This document shows, in pieces, positions 1-10,607 of a stretch of 64,000 bases of DNA (position 1 is the first letter of the stretch; every line of letters begins with the position of its first letter). The position numbers were made by a program, and so were the translations under genes. The notes beneath the pieces were generated by a model that saw only the letters and a list, made by a program, of their open reading frames with translations, did no database searches and had not been told where the DNA came from. The DNA is from Lutibacter sp. B1 (GTDB taxonomy: Bacteria; Bacteroidota; Bacteroidia; Flavobacteriales; Flavobacteriaceae), in assembly GCF_012524075.1 (NCBI RefSeq), contig NZ_JAAZUI010000002.1:62001-126000 (forward strand), given 5' to 3'.

Positions 1-1
1 T

Positions 2-631
2 CCTGTTTTAGGAATTGTTGATGATTTCAATTTTAATGACTTAAGTAAATACATTGGTCCTTTAATGATTCACCAACAACTTGAAGACTCTTACGCAACT
101 AATATTTTTATTAAAATTAATAACGAAAATCGTAGTGAGACTTTACAAAAAATCAAATCTACTTATACATCTTTAATTGATAATATTCCTTTTGAAATTT
201 CTTTTGTCGACAAAATCATTAATAAATGGTATTTAAAAGAAGAAAAAACAGGAAAAATAATAGGGTATTTTACAGTTTTATCATTAATTATTTCATTTTT
301 AGGTTTATTGGCTATATCAACTTTTTATATGCAACAAAGAAGAAAAGAGATAAGTATTAGAAAAGTTAATGGAGCAAAAACAATACAAATTCTCTCTCTT
401 TTAAATAAAAACTTTTTAAAATGGATTGGTATTGCTTTTATAATAGCTGTTCCTATATCTTGGAGTTTAATGAGCAGATGGCTCGAGAACTTTGCTTATA
501 AAATTACGCTTAATTGGCAAATTTTTGTTTTGGCAGGTTTATTAACTTTTCTTATTGCCCTACTTACAGTAAGTTGGCAAAGTTTTAGATTTACAACAAA
601 AAAAACTATAGATTATTTAAGAGACGAATAA
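2..631 (+). CDS. MacB/FtsX-type ABC permease, C-terminal fragment (5' end outside window)
   Basis: The frame is open from the first bases of the window, so this is the last ~209 residues of a longer protein. It starts inside the periplasmic MacB_PCD-like domain (VDDFNFNDL, matching VQDFNF in the next gene) and ends with a C-terminal FtsX domain: one membrane segment, the cytoplasmic motif EISIRKVNGA, then two more segments ending in LTVSWQSFRF. Known: such permeases pair with an ATPase to export substrates or do mechanical work at the inner membrane; the substrate is not evident. It lies 19 bases before a full-length paralogue, probably in one operon. Confidence 0.88.
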   Translation, partial: PVLGIVDDFNFNDLSKYIGPLMIHQQLEDSYATNIFIKINNENRSETLQKIKSTYTSLIDNIPFEISFVDKIINKWYLKEEKTGKIIGYFTVLSLIISFLGLLAISTFYMQQRRKEISIRKVNGAKTIQILSLLNKNFLKWIGIAFIIAVPISWSLMSRWLENFAYKITLNWQIFVLAGLLTFLIALLTVSWQSFRFTTKKTIDYLRDE

Positions 632-650
632 ACAATATAAGGTTTAAACT

Positions 651-3029
651 ATGAAAACTATTTTTTTTAAACTCGCTTTTCGAAATATTCTAAAAAACAA
701 GATAAGTTCGACCATAAATATTGTTGGCTTTTCAATTGGGATCGCTGCTTGTTTATTTATTTTTCTATTTGTAAAATATGAAACCGGTTTTGACTCATTT
801 TATCCAAATAGTGAAAAAATGTACCGTATTGTTAGTTCTACTAAAACTATTAATACTATTTCAAAATCGGGTTTTGTTTGGTTTCCTATAGCAAAAGATT
901 TAAAAAATGAAGTTCCCGGAATTGATGATTTTTGTCGAATTTCAAAAGAGAATCCAACAAAATGTTTTATTGAAAATCAACTTTGGGAAATTGAAAAATT
1001 ACGCTATGCAGATGCAAATTTTTTTCAATTTTTCAATTTCAAATTATTAGTAGGAAATCCTGAAACAGTTTTAAACAGTGCCGAAAAAATTGTATTAACT
1101 GAGGAAAAAGCAACGCAACTTTTTGGTGAAAATAATCCCATAGGAAAATCTATATTATTTGATCATACATTATTTACGGTTTCCGGTATTGCTGAAAACC
1201 CACCTTCAAATACGCACTTGGTTTTTGATGCTATTGTTTCTATAAAATATGTTGAACAAAGTGATTTATATTGGAAAAATTATGGTGGCGGTATTACGTT
1301 ATTATCGTATTTACAATTATCAGAAAATGTAACTCCAGATCAAATTGAAAAAGCATTCCCTGCTTTTTTCGACAGAAAAATAAATCAGCGTTGGAAAGAT
1401 ACAGGAATGTCACAATCTGCTACATTACAAAACATAAAAGAGGTGCATTTATCTGATGGTTCTATTGATTATGATTGCGCTTCAAACAGAAGTAAAAAAA
1501 GTATGTATATTATTATTTGCATTAACATACTTATTTTATTACTTGCCATAGTAAATTATATCATTTTATATACTGCTCAAAAAATAACAAAGACAAAAAA
1601 TACAGGAATACTTAAAATTTTTGGTGCAGGAAACTTCAGTTTAACAGCTCAAACATATATTGAAGTATGTATTATTACAACTACAGCTTCAGTACTAGGA
1701 ATCATTTTACTTTTGGTTGGAATACCATTTTTAAACACCTACCTTCAAAGTTCAATTTCTATTGGAGATAATAGTTATTCTGTTATTCTATTTCTAGCGT
1801 TCACTATTTTTATATTATCATTTTTAGTCACATACTTTTCAACTCAAAAACACTTCTTTTCAAAATCGATTGGACCCATAAGAAATACATTAATTGCAAA
1901 AAATCCTAAAAAAATAAAAGGCAACTTTTTGGTTTCTTTCCAATTTACAATAGTTATTATCTTGCTGATTGCTGTTTTTATTATTATGCGTCAAAACAGC
2001 TACTTATTAAACTCGGAACTTGGATTTGACAAAGAAAATATGATAACTCTTCAAGCTGATGAAGAGTTTCATAATAATGAACTCTTACAATTTAAACAAG
2101 AGTTACAACATTTAGCAGAAATTCATTCTGTAAGTTTATCCAGTCAAATGATTGGTAATGGAATTACGCAAAATGGTTATAGAATTGGTGACGAAAATGA
2201 AACTTCAATGATAAATGCTTTATATACTGATACCGATTTTTTAGAATGCTTTAAAATAGATTTGCTTTTAGGTAGAAATTTTAGTATAAATAGCACACTT
2301 GACAAAGAAGCTATTTTAATCAATCAACAATTAGTTAAAAGAGCCGGTTGGGACAATCCAATTGATAAATATATTCATAGAAATGGGAATTTAAAAGTAA
2401 TAGGAGTTGTACAAGACTTTAATTTTGCGTCATTAGAAAATACTGTACAACCAATGTTAATTATGTCAAACCCTAATTGGGATGGTTGGGGATATTCAAC
2501 TGTTAATATTCGATTTCAAACATCCAACATACAAAGTTTATTAGCTCAAATTAACAACCTTTGGAAAGCTAGATTTCCTGAAACTCCGTTTGAAATTTCT
2601 TTTCTTGATGATTTATTGGCTTCCAATTACAAATCATTTATCGCACAGCAGAAAATTATTAGTTTTTTCAGTTTCATCGCAATATTGATTGCTGTTATCG
2701 GATTAATTGGATTAACCATTTTTACTGCTCGTACTCGAATTAAAGAAATTGGTATTAGAAAAGTAAACGGAGCTACAGTAAAAGATATCTTAATTATGCT
2801 AAACAAAGACTTTGTAAAATGGGTAGTATTGGCTTTTATTATTGCAGTACCTATTTCTTGGTATATAATGAGCAAATGGTTAGAGAATTTTGCTTATAAA
2901 ACGCCTCTGAGTTGGTGGATTTTTACATTAGCAGGTTTTATTGCTTTAACAATTGCCATAGCAACGGTTAGTTGGCAAAGTTTCAAAGCAGCAAGTAATA
3001 ATCCTATAAAAACATTGCAGAAAAATTAA
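651..3029 (+). CDS. MacB/FtsX-type ABC transporter permease
   Basis: A 792-residue permease of the large Bacteroidota type, with an N-terminal membrane segment (about residues 20-42), a MacB_PCD-like periplasmic domain, a first FtsX domain near 280-400, a second periplasmic domain (VVQDFNFASL) and a C-terminal FtsX domain with EIGIRKVNGA and TVSWQSFKAA. The C-terminal ~90 residues are nearly the same in the genes on both sides, so these are tandem paralogues. No ATPase gene is visible in the window; it may lie upstream. Substrate unknown; an antimicrobial efflux or lipoprotein-type role would be inference only. Confidence 0.88.
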   Translation: MKTIFFKLAFRNILKNKISSTINIVGFSIGIAACLFIFLFVKYETGFDSFYPNSEKMYRIVSSTKTINTISKSGFVWFPIAKDLKNEVPGIDDFCRISKENPTKCFIENQLWEIEKLRYADANFFQFFNFKLLVGNPETVLNSAEKIVLTEEKATQLFGENNPIGKSILFDHTLFTVSGIAENPPSNTHLVFDAIVSIKYVEQSDLYWKNYGGGITLLSYLQLSENVTPDQIEKAFPAFFDRKINQRWKDTGMSQSATLQNIKEVHLSDGSIDYDCASNRSKKSMYIIICINILILLLAIVNYIILYTAQKITKTKNTGILKIFGAGNFSLTAQTYIEVCIITTTASVLGIILLLVGIPFLNTYLQSSISIGDNSYSVILFLAFTIFILSFLVTYFSTQKHFFSKSIGPIRNTLIAKNPKKIKGNFLVSFQFTIVIILLIAVFIIMRQNSYLLNSELGFDKENMITLQADEEFHNNELLQFKQELQHLAEIHSVSLSSQMIGNGITQNGYRIGDENETSMINALYTDTDFLECFKIDLLLGRNFSINSTLDKEAILINQQLVKRAGWDNPIDKYIHRNGNLKVIGVVQDFNFASLENTVQPMLIMSNPNWDGWGYSTVNIRFQTSNIQSLLAQINNLWKARFPETPFEISFLDDLLASNYKSFIAQQKIISFFSFIAILIAVIGLIGLTIFTARTRIKEIGIRKVNGATVKDILIMLNKDFVKWVVLAFIIAVPISWYIMSKWLENFAYKTPLSWWIFTLAGFIALTIAIATVSWQSFKAASNNPIKTLQKN

Positions 3030-3057
3030 AGAATTACATCCTCAGAAATAAAAAAAT

Positions 3058-5376
3058 ATGTTACGTTTCAATTTAAAATTGGCAATTCGCAATCTGTTAA
3101 AAAACAAAGTGTATTCAACTCTAATTATTGGAAGTTTTGCAATAGGATTTACGGCTATTATACTTATAGGTTTATTTTACAATGCGGAAAATACTATAAA
3201 TACCGGTTTTTTAAATTATAAAAATAGCTACCGTTTATACGATGAAAAAAAGAATACCTGTAACCTTGATTATAAATTAAATGCTCCTCTAGCTGATAAA
3301 TATCCCGAAATTGAAACTACCTGCCCTGTTGAGTACATGACCGGATATGAAATAACCATTAAAGACAAAAATTCTAAGGCTTATACTCAAATTGATAATA
3401 TGATTGTTACATCAAATAATTTTTTTGAATTATTTTCAGTTGATGTAATTGCCAGTTTATCTGAAAAACCTTTTAATAGTTTAAATTCATTGGTAATTAC
3501 AGAATCTGTAGCCAAAAGAATTTACAAAGACCAAAATCCTTTAGGACGCACTCTTGAACACGATTTTTTTACAGGAACAATTTCTGCTGTTATTAAGGAT
3601 TTACCTAAAAACTCAAGTTTTAAAGCTGAAATACTATTAAACAGTAAAAATGAAAACTATCAAATGTCTAATTATTGTAATGATGGCATATGTTATTATC
3701 CAACCAATCACTTCCTTTTATTAAAAAATGGAATTAATGCTCAACAGTTTGCTTTAAAGTTAAACACAAGTTTAAAGCAATACAATACAAATTTTGACAA
3801 CCTTGCTTTACAACCTATTGCTGATATTTATTTATCAAAACTTTCTTTACAAGACAGTCACACAAAAGGCAACTCAAAAATGCTTGTTATTTTTCTTTCT
3901 ATAGGAATTTTAATTTTACTTCTGTCAAGTATTAATTATTTGAATTATACCGTTTCTATGCAATATGCAAAACTTAAAGAAATAGGTATCAATAAAATAA
4001 ATGGCGCATCTAAACGGCAACTTATTACTTATTCTTTTATTGAAATTACCTTAGGAATATTATTATCATTACTTATATCAATATGCTTAACGGTTATTCT
4101 TTTACCTTATACAGAAATGTTTTTTGGTAGAAATATATCATTCTCAGAAATACATATTTTTCAATTAATTCCTGTGTTTTCAGGAATAATTATAGGAGTT
4201 ATATTACTTAACGGATTAGCTCCAATGTATGTACTTTCTCGTTTTAACATTATAGATTTTTTAACTAAAGGAAGAAAACATAAGCGAAAACAAACAGGAA
4301 TAAAACCCTTGTTAACTTTTCAATTAGTGGTTTCCATTTCACTCATTGCTATGGTAATACTAATTTTTAAACAAATTCAATTCGTAAAAAACTATAATTT
4401 AGGTTTTGACAAGGAACATTTGATAAAGATTGAGCTTCCTTATTCATATACAAACCCATCAATAATAAAGGGCGAAATGGAAAAATTAGCTTTTGTCAAA
4501 GAAAGTGCTTTGAGTGATGGCTATCCAGGAAGAATAAAATTGTTTATAGGTAGTGATATTAAAGAAAATAATTTCGATGTAAACTGTATTCACGTTTCTG
4601 ACGATTATATAAAAACTATGGGAATTGATTTACTTGAAGGTAGAAACTTCTTATCTGGTGATAAAAATAAAGCGTGTCTTTTAAATGAAGAAGCTATAAA
4701 ACTGTATGGATGGGATACTATAAAAAATAAAAAATTTCACGAACAATATCAAGTGATAGGAATAATTAACAATTTTAATGTTCAATCGCTACATGCATCT
4801 CTGAATACTGTTGCTTTAATCTATGACCCTGATCATATCTTTAATACTATTTCTCTTAAATTAACTGAAGGAAATGTAAATAACCAATTAAAACAAATAG
4901 AGCAAACTTGGAAAAGACTTTTACCCAATGAGCCTCTGAATTTTGATTTTTATGACAGTTTGTTTCAGTCCATGTATGCAAAAGAAGAAAAATTGGCTCA
5001 GTCAATTACTTTTTTTTCTTTAATTGCTATCGTGCTTACTTGTATGGGTATTCTTAGTCAAATTTTCTTAATTTCTTTAAATAAAACAAAAGAAATTGGT
5101 ATTCGAAAAGTAAATGGGGCTAAAATTTCAGAAGTAATTGCTATGCTTAATAAAGATTTTTTCAAATGGATTTTTACAGCATTTTTAATTGCTACGCCTA
5201 TTGCCTATTTTGCTATGCAAAAATGGCTTGAGAACTTTGCTTATAAAACCAATATAAGTTGGTGGATTTTTGTTATGGCAGGATTTTCAATATTAATTAT
5301 AGCATTGTTAACAGTTAGCTGGCAGAGCTATAGAGCTGCAACAAAAAACCCTGTGGATGCTTTGAGAAACGAATAA
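3058..5376 (+). CDS. MacB/FtsX-type ABC transporter permease
   Basis: A 772-residue paralogue of the preceding gene, 28 bases downstream and probably in the same operon. It shows the same order: N-terminal membrane segment, MacB_PCD-like domain, FtsX segments near 275-400, a second periplasmic domain (INNFNVQSL) and a C-terminal FtsX domain with EIGIRKVNGAK and TVSWQSYRAA. The periplasmic domains differ much more than the membrane ends, which suggests the copies recognise different partners (inference). It ends with the typical NPVDALRNE tail. No terminator hairpin is obvious after the stop. Confidence 0.88.
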   Translation: MLRFNLKLAIRNLLKNKVYSTLIIGSFAIGFTAIILIGLFYNAENTINTGFLNYKNSYRLYDEKKNTCNLDYKLNAPLADKYPEIETTCPVEYMTGYEITIKDKNSKAYTQIDNMIVTSNNFFELFSVDVIASLSEKPFNSLNSLVITESVAKRIYKDQNPLGRTLEHDFFTGTISAVIKDLPKNSSFKAEILLNSKNENYQMSNYCNDGICYYPTNHFLLLKNGINAQQFALKLNTSLKQYNTNFDNLALQPIADIYLSKLSLQDSHTKGNSKMLVIFLSIGILILLLSSINYLNYTVSMQYAKLKEIGINKINGASKRQLITYSFIEITLGILLSLLISICLTVILLPYTEMFFGRNISFSEIHIFQLIPVFSGIIIGVILLNGLAPMYVLSRFNIIDFLTKGRKHKRKQTGIKPLLTFQLVVSISLIAMVILIFKQIQFVKNYNLGFDKEHLIKIELPYSYTNPSIIKGEMEKLAFVKESALSDGYPGRIKLFIGSDIKENNFDVNCIHVSDDYIKTMGIDLLEGRNFLSGDKNKACLLNEEAIKLYGWDTIKNKKFHEQYQVIGIINNFNVQSLHASLNTVALIYDPDHIFNTISLKLTEGNVNNQLKQIEQTWKRLLPNEPLNFDFYDSLFQSMYAKEEKLAQSITFFSLIAIVLTCMGILSQIFLISLNKTKEIGIRKVNGAKISEVIAMLNKDFFKWIFTAFLIATPIAYFAMQKWLENFAYKTNISWWIFVMAGFSILIIALLTVSWQSYRAATKNPVDALRNE

Positions 5377-5863
5377 GCTGATAAAAATTTATTCCTTAAA
5401 AAAATACTATAAATCAATGTTTACATATTCGATCTTCAAATAATTATTAAATTCACAAAAATAGAATACTTCATCTTATTTATTATAGTCTCATTTATTA
5501 TAATCCCCTACTTTCAATACTCAAAAGCTATAATTCTAATAAAATTTATAATTTTTTGACTTATTATTAATATTAAAAACAAATAAAATCTTAATAAAAA
5601 CAAAAAAAAGGCAAAAATAGTATCATAAGTTGCAAAATAATATTTAGTTAAGGACTTATTTAATTTTTAAATTTGATAACAAACTATATTTATATATATC
5701 ATAAAAAAGACATATTTAAATACACTCAATTTCAAAAATAAATAAAGTTGATTTTAAAATATTATTATTTCTATAATTCATAAGTTTCAATAAAACTCAT
5801 AATTATGTAAATAATGATATTAATTTTTCAATATTAATCAAATATTAATTAAATCACATAAGT
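5377..5863. other. 487-base AT-rich intergenic region upstream of the susC gene
   Basis: No coding potential is seen here on either strand. The region separates the permease operon from the polysaccharide locus and must carry the susC promoter and leader. It contains a candidate -7 box at 5668-5675, a 10-base direct repeat ATTTATTATA at 5478-5487 and 5493-5502, and three copies of ATATTAAT at 5817-5824, 5831-5838 and 5842-5849 just before the susC start. In DNA this AT-rich, short repeats can arise by chance. Confidence 0.6.
5668..5675 (+). promoter_or_regulatory. Candidate Bacteroidota -7 box for the susC operon
   Basis: TAAATTTG matches the Bacteroidota -7 consensus TAnnTTTG. No TTG is found at the proper distance upstream, so the match is partial. 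If used, it gives a long leader of about 180 bases before the susC start codon. Confidence 0.3.
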
Positions 5864-8800
5864 ATGATAAATTTTGGACTTAAAAGGTTTAAAACTAAAA
5901 AATGGAACATTACACTTTTTTTAAGTTTGTTGTGTGTTATCTTTAGTTTTTCCCAAGAAATTGTGGTAAAAGGTAGTGTTACATCTTTGTCAGACAGTAT
6001 GCCTTTACCTGGAGTAAATATTACAGTAGTAGATAGCACTAATAAAGGCACAATTACTGACTTTGATGGAAATTATGAAATTTCTGTTTCAAAAGATGCA
6101 AAATTACAATTTAGTTATGTCGGTTATATAACACAACTTATTGATATAGCCGGAAAAACACAAATTAATGTTTCTTTAGTTGAAGACATGAATAGTCTTG
6201 AGGAAGTTGTTGTTGTGGGTTATGGTGTACAAAAAAGAGCCTTAGTCACTGGTGCAAACCTTCAAGTTGAAGGTGAAAGTCTCCAAAAATTAAGTACAAC
6301 GAATGCTCTGCAAGCTTTACAAGGACAAACGTCAGGTGTTCAAATCACTTCAACATCAGGGCAACCGGGAGAAGGATTAAGTGTAGTAATCCGCGGTTTA
6401 GGTTCAACTGGCGGCAACGGACCACTATATGTTGTAGATGGTGTTTTAACAGGAGACATTTCTTATTTAAATAATTCTGACATTGAATCCATAACAGTTT
6501 TAAAAGATGCTGCTTCAGCAGCTATTTATGGTTCTCAAGCCGCTAACGGTGTTGTATTAGTTACTACAAAAGGAGGAAAAGTAGGAAATGCCAAAATTAC
6601 CTTTGACCAATACTTTGGTATTCAAAACAAACCTGAAAAAATCGATTTATTAAATGCAAAAGAATATGCAACAATTTTAAATGAAGCTGCAGTAAATTCA
6701 GGAAAGTTACCTTATTTTTCAAATGAAGAAATTGCAGCTTTAGGAAAAGGAACAGACTGGATGGATGAAATGTTTGAAGATAATACCATAACTCAAAATT
6801 ATACATTTGGAGCTTCTGGAGGTTCTGAAACTTCAATATATTCAACTTCATTATCATATCTTTCTCAAGAAGGTATTATTGGAGGTAAAGATTTATCTAA
6901 TTACGAACGATACAATTTCAGAATCAATTCTGAGCATAAATTATATAATGGAATAGTGACTATAGGTGAAAATTTAAGTTTTGCATATATCGAAAAAAAC
7001 GGTATTGGCGTTGGTAACCAATATAACAACTCTTTAAGAGGTGCTTATAGTGCAAATCCTTTAATTCCTATGTATGATAGTGATGGAAATTATTACAATA
7101 CTTCTAATGATGATTCCCCTTGGTTAGCAGGCCAATCAAATCCATACGCAGCTATGGTATATGGTAACCAAAATGAAGGTGATAATCAAAAATTATTAGG
7201 AAATATATATGTAGAGGTTGAACCTATCAAAAATTTGAAATTCAGAACAAGTTTAGGTATAGATTATTATGCAAACACAAATCATTCATTTTCTCCAATT
7301 TATACATTATCTACATATTCATTCAATACATACACAACAGCTTCACAATCTGAAGGAAAAGGAAAATCATTAGTTTGGGATAATTTATTAAGCTATAAGT
7401 TTGATATTAAAGAAGATCATCATTTTGAAACAATGGTAGGTACTTCTGCTTATCAATTTGATGGAACTTATATGTATGGAAGTAATGCCTATCTAGTTTT
7501 TGATGATTTAAAACATGCTTGGCTAGATAATGCAACAAACACTGATGGAGCACTAATGACACTCACCGGTGGACCTTCAAATGAGAATAAAAGAATGTCA
7601 TATTTCGGAAGATTAAATTATAATTACAAAGACACCTATATTTTAAATGCTACTTTTAGAGCTGATGGATCTTCACAATTCCACAAAGACAATCGTTGGG
7701 GATATTTCCCGTCAGTATCTTTAGGATGGATTGCTACAAATGAAAAATTTTTAGAGCAATCTAAAGTAATTAATTTTCTTAAATTAAGAGCTAGTTGGGG
7801 ACAAGTAGGTAATCAAAATGCTGGAAATTTTCAATATCTGGCTCCAGTAACTTTTTCCAATACCAATTATACTTTTGGAGATGAAGAAGGAATCCTTATA
7901 TCAGGTGCTTACCCTAGTAGACTTGCTAATGAAGATCTAGAGTGGGAAACATCTGAACAAATTAATATTGGCTTTGATGCTAGGTTACTCGATAATAGAT
8001 TAAATATTAATCTTGATTTGTATGAAAAAACTAATAAAGACTGGTTAATCAAAGCACCAATATTAGCAACTGCGGGGGCTGATGCTCCTTGGATTAATGG
8101 AGGTGATATTACTAATAAAGGTATAGAGGTTGCAATAACATATAATGATAATTTTGGAGACTTCAACTACTCAATAGGAATTAATGGCTCTTATAATGAG
8201 AATGAGGTAAATAAAATACCTACTGAAGACGGTATTATTCATGGTGAAACAAACCAATTATTTGATAATTCTTCAGAATTTTATAGAGCTGAAGAAGGTT
8301 ATCCTTTGGGATATTTTTGGGGACTTAAAACTGCAGGAGTATTTCAAACAGAAGAACAAATTAACAATTACACTTATTCAGGTCAACCAATTCAAGCAGA
8401 TGCTGAACCGGGAGATTTAATATATGTTGATTTAAATAACGATGGAAAAATAAATGAAGAAGATAAAACAATGATTGGAGATCCTAATCCTGATTATATT
8501 TATGGACTATCTTTTTCATGTAATTACAAAGCTTTTGACTTCTCTGTATTAGCAAATGGAGTTGCAGGTAATCAAATAGTTCAATCGTACCGCAACCAAG
8601 CGAATGCTTATGGAAATTACACAACAGCCATATTAGATCGTTGGCACGGAGAAGGTTCATCTAACTCGATGCCAAGAGTAACAGAAGACAACAAAAATTG
8701 GACAACTTTTTCAGATATTTTTGTTCATGATGCCGACTTCCTAAGAATTAGTAATGTTACATTAGGATTAGATATTGCAAAATTAAAGCTAAAGAAAAAG

Positions 8801-8989
8801 TTTTTTGCAAGTCAATTTAGAATATATTTCTCAGTACTAAACTTACATACTTTTACAGAATATAATGGTATGGATCCGGAAGTTGGCTATGGCATTTCAA
8901 CTGATGATTATAATTTCTCATCAGGAGTAGATTTAGGTTATTATCCTCGCCCAAGAACTTACATGATGGGATTAAATGTTAAATTTTAA
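5864..8989 (+). CDS. susC: SusC-like TonB-dependent outer-membrane transporter
   Basis: A 1041-residue SusC/RagA-type transporter that imports oligosaccharides across the outer membrane using TonB energy, with the SusD partner as lid. After a signal peptide (about 1-31, ending FSFSQ) come a carboxypeptidase-regulatory-like domain (about 32-105), the SLEEVVVVGYG TonB-box region, a plug with IRGLGSTGGNGPLYVVDGV and a ~750-residue barrel ending in an aromatic strand (MMGLNVKF). The length is normal for the family. susD follows after 11 bases. Fucosylated xyloglucan fragments as the substrate is inferred from the neighbouring enzymes. Confidence 0.95.
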   Translation: MINFGLKRFKTKKWNITLFLSLLCVIFSFSQEIVVKGSVTSLSDSMPLPGVNITVVDSTNKGTITDFDGNYEISVSKDAKLQFSYVGYITQLIDIAGKTQINVSLVEDMNSLEEVVVVGYGVQKRALVTGANLQVEGESLQKLSTTNALQALQGQTSGVQITSTSGQPGEGLSVVIRGLGSTGGNGPLYVVDGVLTGDISYLNNSDIESITVLKDAASAAIYGSQAANGVVLVTTKGGKVGNAKITFDQYFGIQNKPEKIDLLNAKEYATILNEAAVNSGKLPYFSNEEIAALGKGTDWMDEMFEDNTITQNYTFGASGGSETSIYSTSLSYLSQEGIIGGKDLSNYERYNFRINSEHKLYNGIVTIGENLSFAYIEKNGIGVGNQYNNSLRGAYSANPLIPMYDSDGNYYNTSNDDSPWLAGQSNPYAAMVYGNQNEGDNQKLLGNIYVEVEPIKNLKFRTSLGIDYYANTNHSFSPIYTLSTYSFNTYTTASQSEGKGKSLVWDNLLSYKFDIKEDHHFETMVGTSAYQFDGTYMYGSNAYLVFDDLKHAWLDNATNTDGALMTLTGGPSNENKRMSYFGRLNYNYKDTYILNATFRADGSSQFHKDNRWGYFPSVSLGWIATNEKFLEQSKVINFLKLRASWGQVGNQNAGNFQYLAPVTFSNTNYTFGDEEGILISGAYPSRLANEDLEWETSEQINIGFDARLLDNRLNINLDLYEKTNKDWLIKAPILATAGADAPWINGGDITNKGIEVAITYNDNFGDFNYSIGINGSYNENEVNKIPTEDGIIHGETNQLFDNSSEFYRAEEGYPLGYFWGLKTAGVFQTEEQINNYTYSGQPIQADAEPGDLIYVDLNNDGKINEEDKTMIGDPNPDYIYGLSFSCNYKAFDFSVLANGVAGNQIVQSYRNQANAYGNYTTAILDRWHGEGSSNSMPRVTEDNKNWTTFSDIFVHDADFLRISNVTLGLDIAKLKLKKKFFASQFRIYFSVLNLHTFTEYNGMDPEVGYGISTDDYNFSSGVDLGYYPRPRTYMMGLNVKF

Positions 8990-9000
8990 ATCGTTTAAAA

Positions 9001-10581
9001 ATGAAACACACACAAATATACATATTGGTTTTAGGCTTATTTTTCTTAATATCATGTGAAGATGATTTTTTAGATACTGAACCAATAACCGAATTAACAG
9101 ATGTTAATTATTATAAAACAGTTGATGATGCATACACAGCATTAGTAGGCTGTTATGATGGAATGCAAGTTGTTTCGGCAGCAGGATTTTCATTCCCTGT
9201 AGCTTCTGAAGTACTTTCTGATGATTGTTTTGGAGGAACCGGGAATTCAGACGGTTATGGGTACCAAGCGGTAGATGAATTTGATATTAGTCGCTCACCA
9301 GCAGATACTGATTTATTTAGCAACGATTGGGAAGCTTATTACAAAGCAATATATAGATGTAATGTCTTAATAGGCAAAATGGATCAAATTGAATGGGGTG
9401 ACCAAGAAAGTTTAAAAAAAGTATATGAATCTGAAGCAAGATTTATAAGAGGTTATTTATACTTTGAAATGGTTAGGTTATGGGGAAACATTCCTTTATT
9501 AACAGAACCTTCAACTGAAAATATTCCACAAGCAGATCCAACTGAAGTTTATACTGTAATAGCTAACGATTTAGTATTTGCAGCAAATAACTTAGCTGAT
9601 GAATCATATACAGCTGTTGACAGTGGTAGAATTACAAAATGGGCAGCAAAAGCAATGTTAGGTCGTGTATATTTATATTACACCGGTTATTATGGAACTT
9701 CAGATTTAGTAGGTATTGTATCAAAAACCGATGCTCTAAATCATTTAGAAGATGTAATTTCATCTAGCGGTCATTCACTTGTTAGTGAATTTGCAAATTT
9801 ATGGCCTGCAGCATCACTAGAAAATTATGCAGGTGAAGCTAATGAAGAAATCGTTTTCTCGGTTAAACATACTTACACAAGTGATTATGATGGAAATACT
9901 GATGGTAACCACTGGATGGTTATGTTTGGTATGAGAGAATACTCATATTATCCTTATGGTAATGGATGGGGTGTTACAGTTAATTCAAAATTATGGGATG
10001 CTTATAGCGAAAATGATACTCGATCTACAGCAACAATAATAGCCATTGAAGAAGAAGAAATACCTTTTGATAAAATAAACAGTCAACGAGAGTATACAGG
10101 ATATTACAACAAAAAATACACTCCAATGGTTGATGAAGAAGGAAATAGTACAGTAACTCCGGTTGGAGGTACTAATTTTATGATTGGACAATATCAAGAT
10201 TATATAGTTATGCGCTATGCTGATGTATTATTAATGGCTGCTGAATTAGGAAGTTCAAATGCTCAAACATATTTTGACCAAGTAAGACAAAGAGCTTATA
10301 AAGATAATTTTTCTTCTTTAACAATATCTCAAGAAAATATTATGAATGAACGTCATTTAGAATTTGCGTTAGAAGGAATTAGATATTGGGATTTATTACG
10401 CCAAGGAATTAGTAAAGCAGCAGCAACTATAGCTGAAACAAGAGATATTTTAAGTGGAGGTGTATCAGAAACAAAAACTATTTCAACAGCTAATATAGAA
10501 TTAACTAAAGGATTACAACAAATCCCTAATTCTCAAATTACGCTATCTAATGGAGTATTACAGCAAAATACCGGATGGTAA
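9001..10581 (+). CDS. susD: SusD-like nutrient-binding surface lipoprotein
   Basis: A 526-residue SusD/RagB-family lipoprotein that caps the SusC channel and binds glycan. The lipobox is LFFLISC and is followed by EDDF, an acidic run typical of surface-exported Bacteroidota lipoproteins. Family features are LDTEPITELTD after the signal, ESEARFIRGYLYFEMVRLWGNIPL (a TPR-like helix; residue motif split as ARFIRGYLYF and RLWGNIPL) and, near the end, NERHLEFALEGIRYWDLLRQ (all characteristic). It sits 11 bases after susC and 26 bases before the next lipoprotein gene. Confidence 0.95.
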   Translation: MKHTQIYILVLGLFFLISCEDDFLDTEPITELTDVNYYKTVDDAYTALVGCYDGMQVVSAAGFSFPVASEVLSDDCFGGTGNSDGYGYQAVDEFDISRSPADTDLFSNDWEAYYKAIYRCNVLIGKMDQIEWGDQESLKKVYESEARFIRGYLYFEMVRLWGNIPLLTEPSTENIPQADPTEVYTVIANDLVFAANNLADESYTAVDSGRITKWAAKAMLGRVYLYYTGYYGTSDLVGIVSKTDALNHLEDVISSSGHSLVSEFANLWPAASLENYAGEANEEIVFSVKHTYTSDYDGNTDGNHWMVMFGMREYSYYPYGNGWGVTVNSKLWDAYSENDTRSTATIIAIEEEEIPFDKINSQREYTGYYNKKYTPMVDEEGNSTVTPVGGTNFMIGQYQDYIVMRYADVLLMAAELGSSNAQTYFDQVRQRAYKDNFSSLTISQENIMNERHLEFALEGIRYWDLLRQGISKAAATIAETRDILSGGVSETKTISTANIELTKGLQQIPNSQITLSNGVLQQNTGW

Positions 10582-10607
10582 TTCTAACTAAATTTAAATC
10601 TAAAAAA

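Noticed and set aside
5854-6051. Minus-strand frame across the start of susC
   Set aside because: Lies antisense to the signal peptide and first domain of a clear susC gene, with no own promoter or family.
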